Source: Streptomyces hiroshimensis | GTDB taxonomy: Bacteria > Actinomycetota > Actinomycetes > Streptomycetales > Streptomycetaceae | Direction: 5' to 3' | Length of the DNA stretch: 64,000 bases | Assembly (NCBI RefSeq): GCF_014650335.1 | Contig: NZ_BMUT01000019.1 | Coordinates: 38,335 to 102,334, forward strand | In this document: piece after piece, positions 25,229 through 34,168 of the stretch | Position numbering within the stretch: position 1 is the first letter of the stretch | How the letters are laid out: each line of letters opens with the position of its first letter | Notes under the pieces: model-generated | The model's database searches: none | What the model saw: only the letters and a program-made list of their open reading frames with translations | What the model was told of the DNA's origin: nothing | Position numbers and translations under genes: made by a program

Positions 25229-25882
25229 TCAGCCCTTCGGCTCCGGCAGCAGCTCCGCGTGCTTGACCGTGTAGCCGCCCTTGACGACCGGGGCGTACGG
25301 GGCCGGTGCCATGCAGGTGCCGACGGGCGCGTCCTCCGGCTCGGCGTCACCCTTCGGCATCAGGTTCACGCCGTTCCAGGAGAACCCCACCCGGTCCTTG
25401 GAGCGGCCCCGGTCCTTGCCGCCGTCGTAGACGCTGAATCCGACCCGCTGTCCGACGCTGTCCGGCCCGCCGGGGCCGACCTTGGTGATGATCGCCGTCA
25501 GCGTCGCGGTGCCGGGGCCGGTCACCAGGCAGTCCACGCGCCCCTCGGACGTGTAGGTGATGTTCTGTTCGGCGGAGTAGTGGGAGATCTTTACCGTCCC
25601 CCGCGCGTCGGTGGGAAGCCCCTTGGACATCCGTCCACCGGGCAGCGGCCGGCTGTACGGAGCGGCATGCGCGTCGAAGGTGAACGAGCGGATGTCGTTG
25701 TCCTTGTAGTAGGGCAGGACGAACTCCGCGCTTCCGGTCACGCTCGCGTACTCCGGCTTCTGCTCACGGTGCTCGGCGGAGGCGGCGGAAGCGGCGGAGC
25801 CGGCGGAAACACCGCTCAGGGTGAAGGCGGCAGCGAGCGCGGCCAGCCCGGCGACCGCCTTACGGCGGGAAAAGGAAGTCAC
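25229..25882 (-). CDS. Secreted protein of unknown function
   Basis: A 217-residue exported protein. GTG 25882 was chosen because AGGAG lies 7-11 bp upstream and it directly yields a signal peptide (TSFSRRKAVAGLAALAAAFT, with a twin-Arg that is not a strict Tat motif). The mature part, roughly 70-217, has two Cys (DCLVTG and GTCMAP) and a beta-rich pattern with no recognised catalytic motif. Two further hypothetical exported or membrane proteins follow on the same strand upstream of it, but spacing does not prove an operon. Confidence 0.78.
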   Translation of the reverse strand: MTSFSRRKAVAGLAALAAAFTLSGVSAGSAASAASAEHREQKPEYASVTGSAEFVLPYYKDNDIRSFTFDAHAAPYSRPLPGGRMSKGLPTDARGTVKISHYSAEQNITYTSEGRVDCLVTGPGTATLTAIITKVGPGGPDSVGQRVGFSVYDGGKDRGRSKDRVGFSWNGVNLMPKGDAEPEDAPVGTCMAPAPYAPVVKGGYTVKHAELLPEPKG

Positions 25883-25981
25883 TGTTCTCTCCTGGGAGTT
25901 CGTGTTCCGACGTGCTCCATCCTTCACGTCCGCACCGTCCCGGATCGTCGGTCACGAGCCGTATATCCCGGAGCGCTCACC

Positions 25982-26359
25982 TCAGCCGCGCGGCTGCCCC
26001 GCACCCTCCTCAGGTCGCACCTCGCGCACGGACCCCGCGTACGGCACGCCGCCGTGCTTCTCGGTGACCGCATATACGCAGGCCCTGAACCAGTCCTCTT
26101 CTCCACCGTCCGCGGCCTGGACGAGTGCGCCTTCCCTGCACATACGCCGAGCCGCTGTACGCGCCTGCGCCTCGGTCTCATGGCCACGGAGCTTCTCTCT
26201 GTACTCAATCCCGAATTGACGGCCCTGCCGGAACGGGGTGTCGCGCTCGTCGGGTTCGGCAGACCCGCCGCCGCCCGCGCATCCGGTCAGTAAGAGAGCC
26301 AGAACGGCGGCGGCAGTGGCAGTGGCAGTGGCAGTGGCAGCAGATGTCACGGTTCGCAT
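25982..26359 (-). CDS. Small lipoprotein of unknown function
   Basis: A 125-residue lipoprotein. The signal peptide contains a threonine/alanine repeat and ends in the lipobox LLLTGC, with Cys about residue 25 the lipidated site. The mature part is charged, with RQFGIEYREKLRGHETEAQARTAARRMC-type helical content and a Cys pair (MCREG, RACVY) that may bond. ATG 26359 was chosen; longer upstream reading is not supported. Its signal peptide is encoded in part by the hexamer GCAGTG/GCCACT repeated several times. Confidence 0.78.
   Translation of the reverse strand: MRTVTSAATATATATAAAVLALLLTGCAGGGGSAEPDERDTPFRQGRQFGIEYREKLRGHETEAQARTAARRMCREGALVQAADGGEEDWFRACVYAVTEKHGGVPYAGSVREVRPEEGAGQPRG
26311..26340. 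repeat. GCAGTG hexamer run in a lipoprotein signal peptide
   Basis: About four to five copies of GCAGTG (plus strand) encode alternating Ala/Thr in the lipoprotein signal peptide. It is a coding microsatellite with probable length variation. Confidence 0.75.
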
Positions 26360-26432
26360 GGCGCCACCCTGCCAGCGTGCCCTCGATGCGGGCAGGGGAG
26401 AACGAGGCAACAGGAACCGAGGGACGAATCGG

Positions 26433-27143
26433 CTACACCGGGGACAAGACGTAGCAGCCCTCGGACTCCGCCTTCCGGGCATCGCTCCCCGGCACGTCGT
26501 CGCGGAAGTCATGGAACTGGTATTGGCCGGCGCCTCGCATGGTCGCGGCAGCACCCTTGGACACCACCATGCAAAAGCTCTTCCTGAGAGGGGCCTTCCC
26601 GCTTGCACGCCGCAAAACCAGGGTGCCTTCATATCTGCCTTCGGCGAATCCCCAGCCGACCGCGTTGAAGAGGAGCAGCGGCTGCTGCGGAGTGCTCTGG
26701 CTGACCAGAAGGGGACTCGGGTCTGCGACGCGCTGGTAGGTGAGGTTGTGGGCCGTGGCGTTGTAGGAGAACGATCCCGTCTCGTCCCAGAAGAAGGCAG
26801 GTGCCTTGGTGCCGGATGCGGCCGGCTGCAGGTGAAACTCGACCTGGTTGATCACCTCGACGCGCTCGGTCTTGACTCGCGTCGACAGCGTCGGCTGGAA
26901 ATAGAGCCAGGTGTCCTTCCCCTGAGCGACCCGGGTGATGTGCGGCAGGGCGACGTCGACAGCAGGTTCCCGCTGGAGAGCCACGAGGTTGTAGATCGAG
27001 AGCGCAAGGGCCACCACGCCTGCGAGCGTCGCAGCCCAGGCATGGGCCTGCTCGTGGCGCCTCCTGGGGCGCGCCTCGGCGACCGTGTCCGGCTGGGAGG
27101 CGTCCTCCGGGTGGTCGCCTGATGGGATTTTGCTGAAGGCCAT
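26433..27143 (-). CDS. Single-pass membrane protein of unknown function
   Basis: A 236-residue protein. A charged cytoplasmic N-terminus (1-31) precedes one transmembrane helix (about 32-55, HAWAATLAGVVALALSIYNLVAL) and an outside domain of about 180 residues. That domain has two Cys (SFCMVV, GCYVLS) near the end and mostly beta-type composition. No family recognised. ATG 27143. Confidence 0.7.
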   Translation of the reverse strand: MAFSKIPSGDHPEDASQPDTVAEARPRRRHEQAHAWAATLAGVVALALSIYNLVALQREPAVDVALPHITRVAQGKDTWLYFQPTLSTRVKTERVEVINQVEFHLQPAASGTKAPAFFWDETGSFSYNATAHNLTYQRVADPSPLLVSQSTPQQPLLLFNAVGWGFAEGRYEGTLVLRRASGKAPLRKSFCMVVSKGAAATMRGAGQYQFHDFRDDVPGSDARKAESEGCYVLSPV

Positions 27144-27184
27144 GACCTCAGCGTCGGCCGACGGTCATCGTCCGGCATGTGGTG

Positions 27185-27772
27185 TTACCCCAGCGGGGCG
27201 GTCCCCGGAAGCACCACCGTTTCGGCCGGATCCCGGTGACGACGCCTTGAGCCGTCCCGGGCGACGGTCGTCGCGCGCCGGGTCAGCACGCAGGTGGTGC
27301 TGCCGTCGTCCTCGGCGATGTCCCGGACGTGCTCGAAGCCGATCCGCTGCAGTACGGCCAGCGAGGCCTTGTTCGGTGCCGCCACAGTGGCATGCACCTC
27401 GGTCAGCCCGAGCGTTCCGAAGCCGTGGGCGACGATGGCCTCCGCCAGCTCGGTCCCCAGGCCGGACCCCCATGCAGCGGGCGCAAGAGCGTAAATGATC
27501 TCGTGGCCCCGGACCTCGTCGGTCGGCTTGATCTCGGCATGTCCGATCAGGCGTCCGTCGGGGCGGCGCACGGCCCACACGTCGAACAGGTCCTGGGCGT
27601 ACACCTTGGTGAAGATCCGCCCGAAGAGAGCCCGGTCGTCCTCCTCGCTGGAGGGTCCGTCTCCCATCCAGCGGGACACCCGCGGGTCCTGGAAGAGGGC
27701 GAGGAACCCTTCTTCGTCCTCGGGCGTGTAGGGAACCAGGAGAAGACGCTCGGTGCGCAGAGTCGGTGTCAC
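27185..27772 (-). CDS. GNAT-family acetyltransferase (RimJ-like)
   Basis: A 195-residue GNAT acetyltransferase of the RimJ/RimL type. It opens TLRTERLLLVPYTPEDEEGF, has a YALAPAAWGSGLGTELAEAIVAHGF acetyl-CoA site (motif A) and VHATVAAPNKASLAVLQRIGFEHV (motif B). GTG 27772 is preferred; a longer form from 27826 would overlap the divergent P450 deeply. Acetyl acceptor unknown. The start overlaps the 5' end of the P450 gene by 7 bp, head to head. Confidence 0.88.
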   Translation of the reverse strand: MTPTLRTERLLLVPYTPEDEEGFLALFQDPRVSRWMGDGPSSEEDDRALFGRIFTKVYAQDLFDVWAVRRPDGRLIGHAEIKPTDEVRGHEIIYALAPAAWGSGLGTELAEAIVAHGFGTLGLTEVHATVAAPNKASLAVLQRIGFEHVRDIAEDDGSTTCVLTRRATTVARDGSRRRHRDPAETVVLPGTAPLG

Positions 27773-28965
27773 GGACGGTGACGCTACCCACGGAGTACCG
27801 GGGCGGCAATGGAGTTTCACCGGCACCGGTCCGGCCGCCCGTCTTCCGGATGCGCCTGCCCGGTGGCGAGCTGGTCTGGGCCGTCACCGGATACGGCGAG
27901 GTCCGTACGGCGCTGAGCCATCCCCTGCTGGCGCGTGATATCGGGGTGGGCGGCGGCCCGGAGTTGGGCGCGGCCGGATCGATGAGTGAAGGCGTCCTGC
28001 GGGACCGTACGCTCCTCCTCGACGGTCCCCCGCACACCCAGCTGCGTCGTCTGGCGGCCAAGCCCCTGACCGCCCGCCGGGTCGCCGCGCTGCGCCCCCG
28101 CATCCAGGAGCTGGCCGACGACCTCATCGACGCTCTGGAGGAGGCGGGCCGGCCCGCGGACCTGGTGGCGGGCCTGGCCTACCCGCTCCCGATCACGGTG
28201 ATCTGCGAGCTCCTCGGCGTTCCGGCCCGGGACAGTGCCGGATTCCGCCGGTGGACGGACCGTATGGCCACCGTGGCCACCATCGGCGACACCACTCGGG
28301 ACGAGTCCTTGTCCGCGCTGTTCGAAGTGCTCGCCTATCTCGGGCAGCGTCTGGAGGAGAAGCGGGCGCACCCCGGCGAGGATCTGCTCAGTGCCTGGCT
28401 GGCCGCGCAGGAGGGTGACGACCGCCTCACCGACGCCGAGATCGTGCAGCTCGCTCTGAGCATCCTCTTCGCCGGCTACGAAAGCACCGCGAGCGCCATC
28501 GCGGCATCCTTGTGGCGGTTGCTGCACCATCCCGATCGGCTAAGGGCGCTCTGTGCCGGGCCGGAGCTGATCCCGGGCGCCGTGCAGGAGCTGATCCGCT
28601 ATCAGACCCCTGCCCTGCTGTTCCGCGTCCTCGTGGCCCGAGAGGACTTCCGGCTCGGCGGTACGCGGATCCGGCGCGGCGACAGCGTGATGCCGCTCAC
28701 CTGGGCCGCCAACCGCGACCCCTCGCACTTCAAGGATCCCGACCGCTTCGACATCCGGCGCCGCGACGAGTCCCACGTCGTCTACGGCCACGGGCCGCAC
28801 ACATGCCTCGGAGCGGCTCTGGCAACGGCCGAACTCGAGATCGCGATCAGTACCCTCCTGCGCCGCATGCCCGGCCTGCGCCCGGCGGTTCCGCTCGACG
28901 CACTGGCCTGGCGCACGGACCGGCTCCCCGGAGGCGGTTTGCTGACGCTGCCCGTCCACTGGTGA
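27766..28965 (+). CDS. Cytochrome P450 (CYP107/105-like)
   Basis: A 399-residue P450. C-helix HTQLRRLA, I-helix LFAGYESTAS, K-helix QELIR, meander FDIRRRDE and the haem loop YGHGPHTCLG with Cys ligand near residue 347. The usual Phe at the start of the haem loop is Tyr. The apparent GTG 27766 overlaps the GNAT gene; an in-frame GTG at 27778 is an alternative. It sits alone without biosynthetic neighbours, so its substrate is unknown. Confidence 0.9.
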   Translation: MSRTVTLPTEYRGGNGVSPAPVRPPVFRMRLPGGELVWAVTGYGEVRTALSHPLLARDIGVGGGPELGAAGSMSEGVLRDRTLLLDGPPHTQLRRLAAKPLTARRVAALRPRIQELADDLIDALEEAGRPADLVAGLAYPLPITVICELLGVPARDSAGFRRWTDRMATVATIGDTTRDESLSALFEVLAYLGQRLEEKRAHPGEDLLSAWLAAQEGDDRLTDAEIVQLALSILFAGYESTASAIAASLWRLLHHPDRLRALCAGPELIPGAVQELIRYQTPALLFRVLVAREDFRLGGTRIRRGDSVMPLTWAANRDPSHFKDPDRFDIRRRDESHVVYGHGPHTCLGAALATAELEIAISTLLRRMPGLRPAVPLDALAWRTDRLPGGGLLTLPVHW

Positions 28966-28994
28966 ACCGGTGACAATGACGCGCCGGACAGGCC

Positions 28995-29747
28995 CTAATA
29001 GGCCGTAACGCCCACGGCGTTGCCGGCGACACCCACGGGGTTTCCGGCGCCGGGGACGACGAAGCCGCACTCGTAGGCGAGGATCACGGCCTGGGTGCGG
29101 TTCCGGGCGCCCAGTTTGGCCAGCAGGTTGCTCACGTGGGTCTTGACGGTCTCCAGGCTGACGACGAGGCGCCCGGCGATGTCCGGGTTGGACAGGCCCG
29201 TCGCCACGAGGCGGAGGATTTCGACCTCGCGGCTCGTGAGCGCGGGCACGCCGCGCGCGGGGCGGGGCGGTGGGGCGGGCCGTGCGGCGACGAGTCTGCG
29301 GACGGCGTCCGGGAAGAGGACGGAGTCGGTCGTGGCGACCAGGCGTACGGCATGGGCGATCTGCTCCGAAGGCGCCCGCTTGAGGACGAAGCCGCTCGCT
29401 CCGGCGCGCAGGGCGTCGTAGACGTACTCGTCGTTCTCGAAGGTGGTGATGACCACGACTTTGGGCGGCTCGGGAAGGGCTGCGGCCTGCAGCCGTCGGG
29501 TGGCCTCGATTCCGTCGATGCCGGGCATGCGTACGTCCATCAGTACGACGTCGGGCCGGAGTTCGGCGGCCAGGGCCAGGGCCTGGTCGCCGTCGGCGGC
29601 CTCGCCGATCACGTCGAGGCCCGGGCGGGCGGACAGCAGGGTACGCAGGCCGGTGCGGGTGAGTTCCTCGTCATCGGCGACGAGCACGGTGACGTCGCCG
29701 GTCGTGGGCATGGTCATCGGCATGGGCATGGGCGTGGGCGTGGTCAT
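28995..29747 (-). CDS. NarL/LuxR response regulator
   Basis: A 250-residue two-component response regulator. The receiver domain has VADDEELTRTGL, phosphoacceptor Asp in PDVVLMDVRMPG, and a conserved Lys in GFVLKRAPSEQ. The C-terminal LuxR-type HTH reads LTSREVEILRLVATGLSNPDIAGRLVVS and LETVKTHVSNLL. ATG 29747 overlaps the kinase stop (ATGA). The first 15 residues are a Met/Pro/Thr repeat (PTPMPMPM), so the real start may be a few codons later. A C-terminal tail repeats GNPVGVAGNAVG. It acts with the histidine kinase upstream. Confidence 0.94.
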   Translation of the reverse strand: MTTPTPMPMPMTMPTTGDVTVLVADDEELTRTGLRTLLSARPGLDVIGEAADGDQALALAAELRPDVVLMDVRMPGIDGIEATRRLQAAALPEPPKVVVITTFENDEYVYDALRAGASGFVLKRAPSEQIAHAVRLVATTDSVLFPDAVRRLVAARPAPPPRPARGVPALTSREVEILRLVATGLSNPDIAGRLVVSLETVKTHVSNLLAKLGARNRTQAVILAYECGFVVPGAGNPVGVAGNAVGVTAY

Positions 29748-31051
29748 GGTGTCGACCGTAGTGGGATGCGGACGGCCAGCAGCCAGCCGGTACCGGAGGC
29801 GTCGGGCCCTGCGGAGACCTCGCCGCGGAGCAGGTGCACGCGCTCGGCGATGCCGGTGACGCCCTGCCCCTTCCTGCGGCGGGTCCGGCCGGCGAGCGAG
29901 TGGGCCGACGGGCCGGCGATCCGGTTGGCCACCTCCACCTCCAGCCACGCCGCCGTGGCCACCACCCGCAGGCCGACGGGCGCGGACCGGCCGCCGGTGA
30001 CGGCGCCGTGGCGCAGGGCGTTGGTGAGTCCCTCCTGGGCGATCCGGTACGCCTCCCGGGACACGGTCGCCGGTACGCCGGCCAGGTCACCGGTGATGTC
30101 GGCCTCGACGTCCGTGCCGGTCCCGCGCACCCGGTCCACCAGGGCGTGCAGGTCGGCCAGGGAGAAGGGCGGGGACGTCGGGGCCCGGCCCTCCCTGAGG
30201 ATGCCGAGGACGTGGTCGAGGTCGTCCATGGCCGCGCGCGACGCTCCCTCCAGGCCGGTGAGGGCGCGGCGGGCGGCGGCGGGGTCGGTGTCCATGAGCT
30301 CCTTCGCGACCGCAGCCTGAATGGTGGAGGCGGTCAGGGTGTGACCGATCGAGTCGTGCAACTCCTGAGCCAGCCTGTTCCGTTGCGCGAGCACGCGCAC
30401 CTGTCCTTCGAGTGCGGCGAGCCGTTCGGCAGGAAGCTGACCGAGGAGAGGTGCGGCCAGCCGCCGGAAGAGGGCTGCCGTGCCCTTGCCCGCAGAGCAG
30501 GCGAGGACCAGGAGCAGGGCGCCCGCCGGCAACGTCCACAGTCCCGACGCGCCCCCTGCCACGCCCACCGGCAGGAACACGGTGATCCGGTCCCCTCCCT
30601 TGAGCCATACGGCGGGCAGGGCGACGGCTGCCATCAGGAGGAAGCCGGAGACGACGACCGATACACCGCCCAGCAGGGCGTGCAGAACCAACCACGCTCC
30701 CGTACGCAGGCGGTGGTGCGGCCGCGCGTCCGCTTCGGCGGCGGCTGCGGGGCGGCCCGGCACGGGCAGGGCCGTGCCCAGCAGGTGGTTGGCCAGCCGC
30801 ACGGATGCGTACCGGGCGAAGTACGGACGGCCCGCCGCGGCGCAGAGAACCGCCCAGAGCACCAGGACGAGACCGGTGCGGACGGACCCCGGCCAGTGGG
30901 CCGGGGCGACCGCGGCCGCCGGTACCGCCACGGCGAGCGGCAGCAGGCCGGCGGCGGCACCGAGAAGCGCGTGGAGCCAGGCGTGGAACCCGGCGTGGAG
31001 CCGGCTTTTGCGGGTATCCGCGACGAAAGGTGAAGACGTGGGCGTGCACAC
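29744..31051 (-). CDS. Sensor histidine kinase (HisKA_3, NarX/DesK type)
   Basis: A 435-residue membrane kinase. The N-terminal half has four to five hydrophobic segments (about 24-75, 115-150, 155-178). A dimerisation helix follows with the phospho-site RNRLAQELHDSIGHTLTAS. The HATPase_c domain has REAYRIAQEGLTNALRHG and a GQGVTGIAERVHLLRGEVSAGP G-box. It transfers phosphate to the response regulator encoded immediately after it, whose start overlaps its stop. ATG 31051 is the first candidate; the signal is unknown. Confidence 0.92.
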   Translation of the reverse strand: MCTPTSSPFVADTRKSRLHAGFHAWLHALLGAAAGLLPLAVAVPAAAVAPAHWPGSVRTGLVLVLWAVLCAAAGRPYFARYASVRLANHLLGTALPVPGRPAAAAEADARPHHRLRTGAWLVLHALLGGVSVVVSGFLLMAAVALPAVWLKGGDRITVFLPVGVAGGASGLWTLPAGALLLVLACSAGKGTAALFRRLAAPLLGQLPAERLAALEGQVRVLAQRNRLAQELHDSIGHTLTASTIQAAVAKELMDTDPAAARRALTGLEGASRAAMDDLDHVLGILREGRAPTSPPFSLADLHALVDRVRGTGTDVEADITGDLAGVPATVSREAYRIAQEGLTNALRHGAVTGGRSAPVGLRVVATAAWLEVEVANRIAGPSAHSLAGRTRRRKGQGVTGIAERVHLLRGEVSAGPDASGTGWLLAVRIPLRSTP

Positions 31052-31200
31052 GCCGGGGAGTATCGCACTCGCGTCTTCCCGGAAGCCTCCCCCGCAAGAG
31101 CCAGATACGGATTCCCCCGCTACCGGGATGTGCCGCCCGCCCCTTCCCGGCGAAGGTTGCCGGGCACTGCAGACAACACCGGGAAAGCGGGGGTGCGTTC

Positions 31201-32172
31201 ATGGCATCGAAGGCATTGCGGCCGGAAGCCGGCGGGACGAGGAAGAAGAGGGCGGCGGCGAAGAAGGGGGTGGCGGCGAAAAGGGGGGTAGCGGCGTTCC
31301 TCGTCATCTGCTTCGGGGCCAGCTGGGCTTATGTCTTCACAGTACGTTTCGCCTGCGGCCTGTCGCTGGAGAATCCGCTGGTGCAGCTGCCTTTCGGCTT
31401 CATGCCGGCCATAGCGGCGACCGTGGTGCGCCGCTGGGTCACCAAGGAGGGCTTCGCCGACGCCGGCCTGCGCCTCCGTATACGGAGCGCGTGGCCCTAT
31501 TACGTGGCCGCCTGGCTCGGCCCCCTGGCCCTGACGGCCGCCACGATGGGGCTGGCGGCGGCACTGGGCTTGTGGACCCCGGACCTCTCCCCGCTCCGGG
31601 ACTTCGCCGGCGGCATGCCCGCGTGGGTATTCGTCCTGCTGCTCATGGCCGTCCTGCCGCTCCTGACACCGATCTACGGCGGCGAGGAATTCGGCTGGAC
31701 CAGCTATCTGCGCCCCCGCCTCTCCCCCGGCCGGTCCACGAAGGCCACGGTCGTCACGGGCCTCATCTGGGCGTCGTGGCACTACCCGCTGGCCTTCGCC
31801 GGATACATAGAATTCCCCGGCGTCATCATCGGCCTGCTGGCCTGGACGGTTTCCTTCCAGTTCCAGGAGGCGCTCCTGGTCTGGCTGTACGTACGCAGCA
31901 AGAGCGTCTGGGTCGTAAGCCTCGCCCACGCCGGCAACAACATGGTCCTCTCCCTCGTCTCGGGCGTCCTCCTGTCCGAGGGCGCGGGCCTGGACGTCAC
32001 ACCGGTCACCCTCTTGATGACCGCCCCGATGGCCGTCGTCTGTGCCGTGCTCGCCCTACGAGGGAGGACCCTACGGCGTAGGGCCCTACGGGGGAGGCTG
32101 CGTCCCCGCGACGGCGGCATGCACGAGCGGGCCTCCGTGGCGCCGGATGCGCCGGTACACCTGCAGAGGTGA
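31201..32172 (+). CDS. CPBP-family intramembrane metalloprotease-like protein
   Basis: A 323-residue membrane protein. A basic, Ala/Lys-rich N-terminus (15-32) is followed by about eight transmembrane segments. The CPBP (Abi/CAAX-protease-like) motifs are GGEEFGWTSYLRPRL (EExxxR-like), WASWHYPLAF (FxxxH position) and VVSLAHAGNN (HxxxN/D). Such proteins are glutamate intramembrane proteases, often linked to bacteriocin immunity or prenylated substrates. ATG 31201 lacks a strong Shine-Dalgarno. A short repeat (CTACGRRG-type, 32056-32096) encodes basic residues near the C-terminus. Confidence 0.88.
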   Translation: MASKALRPEAGGTRKKRAAAKKGVAAKRGVAAFLVICFGASWAYVFTVRFACGLSLENPLVQLPFGFMPAIAATVVRRWVTKEGFADAGLRLRIRSAWPYYVAAWLGPLALTAATMGLAAALGLWTPDLSPLRDFAGGMPAWVFVLLLMAVLPLLTPIYGGEEFGWTSYLRPRLSPGRSTKATVVTGLIWASWHYPLAFAGYIEFPGVIIGLLAWTVSFQFQEALLVWLYVRSKSVWVVSLAHAGNNMVLSLVSGVLLSEGAGLDVTPVTLLMTAPMAVVCAVLALRGRTLRRRALRGRLRPRDGGMHERASVAPDAPVHLQR

Positions 32173-32174
32173 GG

Positions 32175-32720
32175 TCACCCGTCGATCCGGGGCAACCAGG
32201 CGGTGGCGGCCACCACTTCGCGCGCGATGTCGGCGACGGAGCGCCCGTCGGTCGCCACGCGTACCGTGTCCCCGGGTGCCCGCTCGTCCAGGAGACGGGC
32301 CTTGTAGGCGCTGTTCTTCAGCTCCTGTTCCAGCTCCGAGCCGAGTTCCCGGCCCCTCAGCCGCTCACCGGTCGTGGCGTCCGAGGCCGTGAGCAGCACC
32401 CGTACGATCCGCACGTCGCCGCCCATGGCGCGCCGGAACATGCCCGTGTTCCCGGCCAGCACGCTGACGGTGTTCGTGTAGATCAGGCGGCGATAGCCGA
32501 GCTCGGCGAAGTTCGACCAGACCGCGGTGAGATTGCGTTCGGTGATCTCGCTGCGGCTCGGGTCCCCCTCCGGGGCAGGGTGGACCTGGCACATGAAGTC
32601 TCCCTCGATGACGCAGTGAGGGACCGTCGCGGCACGCAGACGGGCCGAGGCCTCCCACGCCACCGTCGTCTTTCCGACGCCGGCACGCCCTCCGATGAGC
32701 AACACCTCTGCTTGTTCCAT
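32175..32720 (-). CDS. P-loop nucleotide-binding protein (kinase-like)
   Basis: A 181-residue protein with a Walker A motif GGRAGVGKTTVAWEA (10-24). A probable Walker B/lid region follows (CVIEGDFMCQVHP). It looks like a small nucleoside/chloramphenicol-phosphotransferase-type or shikimate-kinase-type ATPase. The substrate cannot be assigned. It is convergent with the CPBP gene, whose stop is 3 bp away. Confidence 0.8.
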   Translation of the reverse strand: MEQAEVLLIGGRAGVGKTTVAWEASARLRAATVPHCVIEGDFMCQVHPAPEGDPSRSEITERNLTAVWSNFAELGYRRLIYTNTVSVLAGNTGMFRRAMGGDVRIVRVLLTASDATTGERLRGRELGSELEQELKNSAYKARLLDERAPGDTVRVATDGRSVADIAREVVAATAWLPRIDG

Positions 32721-32777
32721 GGCGGCACCGTGCCACCCAACGCCCCGACCGTGCCAGTGAATTCGGAACCCACCCCG

Positions 32778-33767
32778 TCAGCCGGTGGCACCGTGGCGGG
32801 CCGGCGGCGCGTGCGGATCGACGCCGACGGGGGTGTGGTCGGTGTGAACGGTCGCGGCGGTCAGCCGGGGGACGGCGTGGATCAGCGCGTGCTCGGCCGC
32901 GACGGCGAGCCGGTGCGCCTGGACGACGGTCAGGTGCGGGTCGACGACGATGTCGGCCTCGGCGCGCAGGACATGCCCGACCCAGCGGATCCGCACCTGC
33001 CCGATGCCGCGCACTCCGTCCACGCTGCGCAGGGCGCTCTCGGCACTGTCGACGAGTTCCGGCTCGACGCAGTCCATCAGGCGACGGCCGACCTCGCGGG
33101 CGGCGTCCTTGAGGACGAGGAGGATCGCGGCGGTGATGAACAATCCGATGACGGGGTCGGCCAGGCGCCAGCCGAGGAAAGCGCCCCCGGCGCCGAGGAG
33201 GACGGCCAGGGACGTGAAGCCGTCGGTGCGAGCGTGCAGGCCGTCGGCGACCAGGGCCGCGGAGCCGATCCGCCGGCCGGTGCGGATGCGGTACCGGGCC
33301 ACGCACTCGTTGCCGGCGAAGCCGGCCAGCGCGGCCACGGTCACGGCCCACAGGTGCGTGACGTCGCGGGGGTGCAGGAGGCGGTCGACGGCCTCGTACG
33401 CGGCCAGGGCGGACGAGGCCGCCATGACCACGAGGACCGCGACACCGGCGAGATCCTCGGCGCGGCCGTAACCGTACGTATAGCGACGGTTCGCAGCCCG
33501 TCGCCCGAACACGAACGCAATGCCCAGCGGGACGGCGGTCAACGCATCAGCGGCATTGTGAAGGGCGTCACCGAGCAGCGCCACCGACCCGGACAGCGCG
33601 GAGATCACCGCCTGGACGACGGTGGTCGCCCCCAGCACGCCGAGCGACAGCCACAAGGTGCGCATACCGTCCCGCGACGCCTCCATCGCCGCGTCGACCT
33701 TGTCCCCGGCGTCATGGCTGTGCGGGTACGGGTGCGGGTGGGTGTGGGTGTGCCGATTCCCGTCCAT
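32778..33767 (-). CDS. CDF-family cation efflux protein
   Basis: A 329-residue cation diffusion facilitator. His-rich N-terminus (RHTHTHPHPYPHSHD), six transmembrane helices with metal-site motifs ALLGDALHNAADAL (TM2) and ALVADGLHARTDGFTS (TM5), then a cytoplasmic C-terminal domain ending in a His/Asp stretch. It should export Zn2+ (possibly Co2+/Cd2+) in exchange for protons. ATG 33767. No metal-responsive regulator is adjacent. Confidence 0.92.
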   Translation of the reverse strand: MDGNRHTHTHPHPYPHSHDAGDKVDAAMEASRDGMRTLWLSLGVLGATTVVQAVISALSGSVALLGDALHNAADALTAVPLGIAFVFGRRAANRRYTYGYGRAEDLAGVAVLVVMAASSALAAYEAVDRLLHPRDVTHLWAVTVAALAGFAGNECVARYRIRTGRRIGSAALVADGLHARTDGFTSLAVLLGAGGAFLGWRLADPVIGLFITAAILLVLKDAAREVGRRLMDCVEPELVDSAESALRSVDGVRGIGQVRIRWVGHVLRAEADIVVDPHLTVVQAHRLAVAAEHALIHAVPRLTAATVHTDHTPVGVDPHAPPARHGATG

Positions 33768-34168
33768 GACTCCACGATGGCACCCTCATCCGATTGCGGC
33801 TACAACCGTCATACGCCCGGTGACCAGGTGCGATGAAGAGGCAGTTACGCGATGCACGCCACTGCCCGGAATAAGTCCCAAGTACGCCTGGCGTTACCTC
33901 AAGAAGGGCCGCGTCCCGCCCGAGGCCGGCGATGAGTTCGCCGACTTCGCCGGCCGCTTGCCGACGCGGCCCTGGTGGCCGAAAGCGGAGAAGGTCTGGA
34001 GATGGTCCGGATCAGCCCTCTACACCTGCCCGCCGCTGGTAGGGGGCCGCCGCGCGTTCCGCTCTCCTGCGGCGCCGTGGCCCTGCAGGATGAAGCGCCC
34101 GTCGGGCAGTGCGTCCAAGTGCCCGACCTGCAAGCTCTCATCGTGCAAGGCCTGTTCCCGTACAGGAC
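33768..34168. other. Gap of about 400 bp without a convincing gene
   Basis: Contains the CDF promoter side and the 3' end of a LysR gene. A plus-strand open frame around 33870-34020 (containing GRVPPEAGDEFADFAGRLP) has coding-like composition but no good start and no recognised family, so it may be a gene remnant. Confidence 0.4.

Noticed and set aside
33870..34020. Possible small helix-turn-helix gene in the CDF/LysR gap
   Set aside because: No start codon with a ribosome-binding site and no recognised family pattern.
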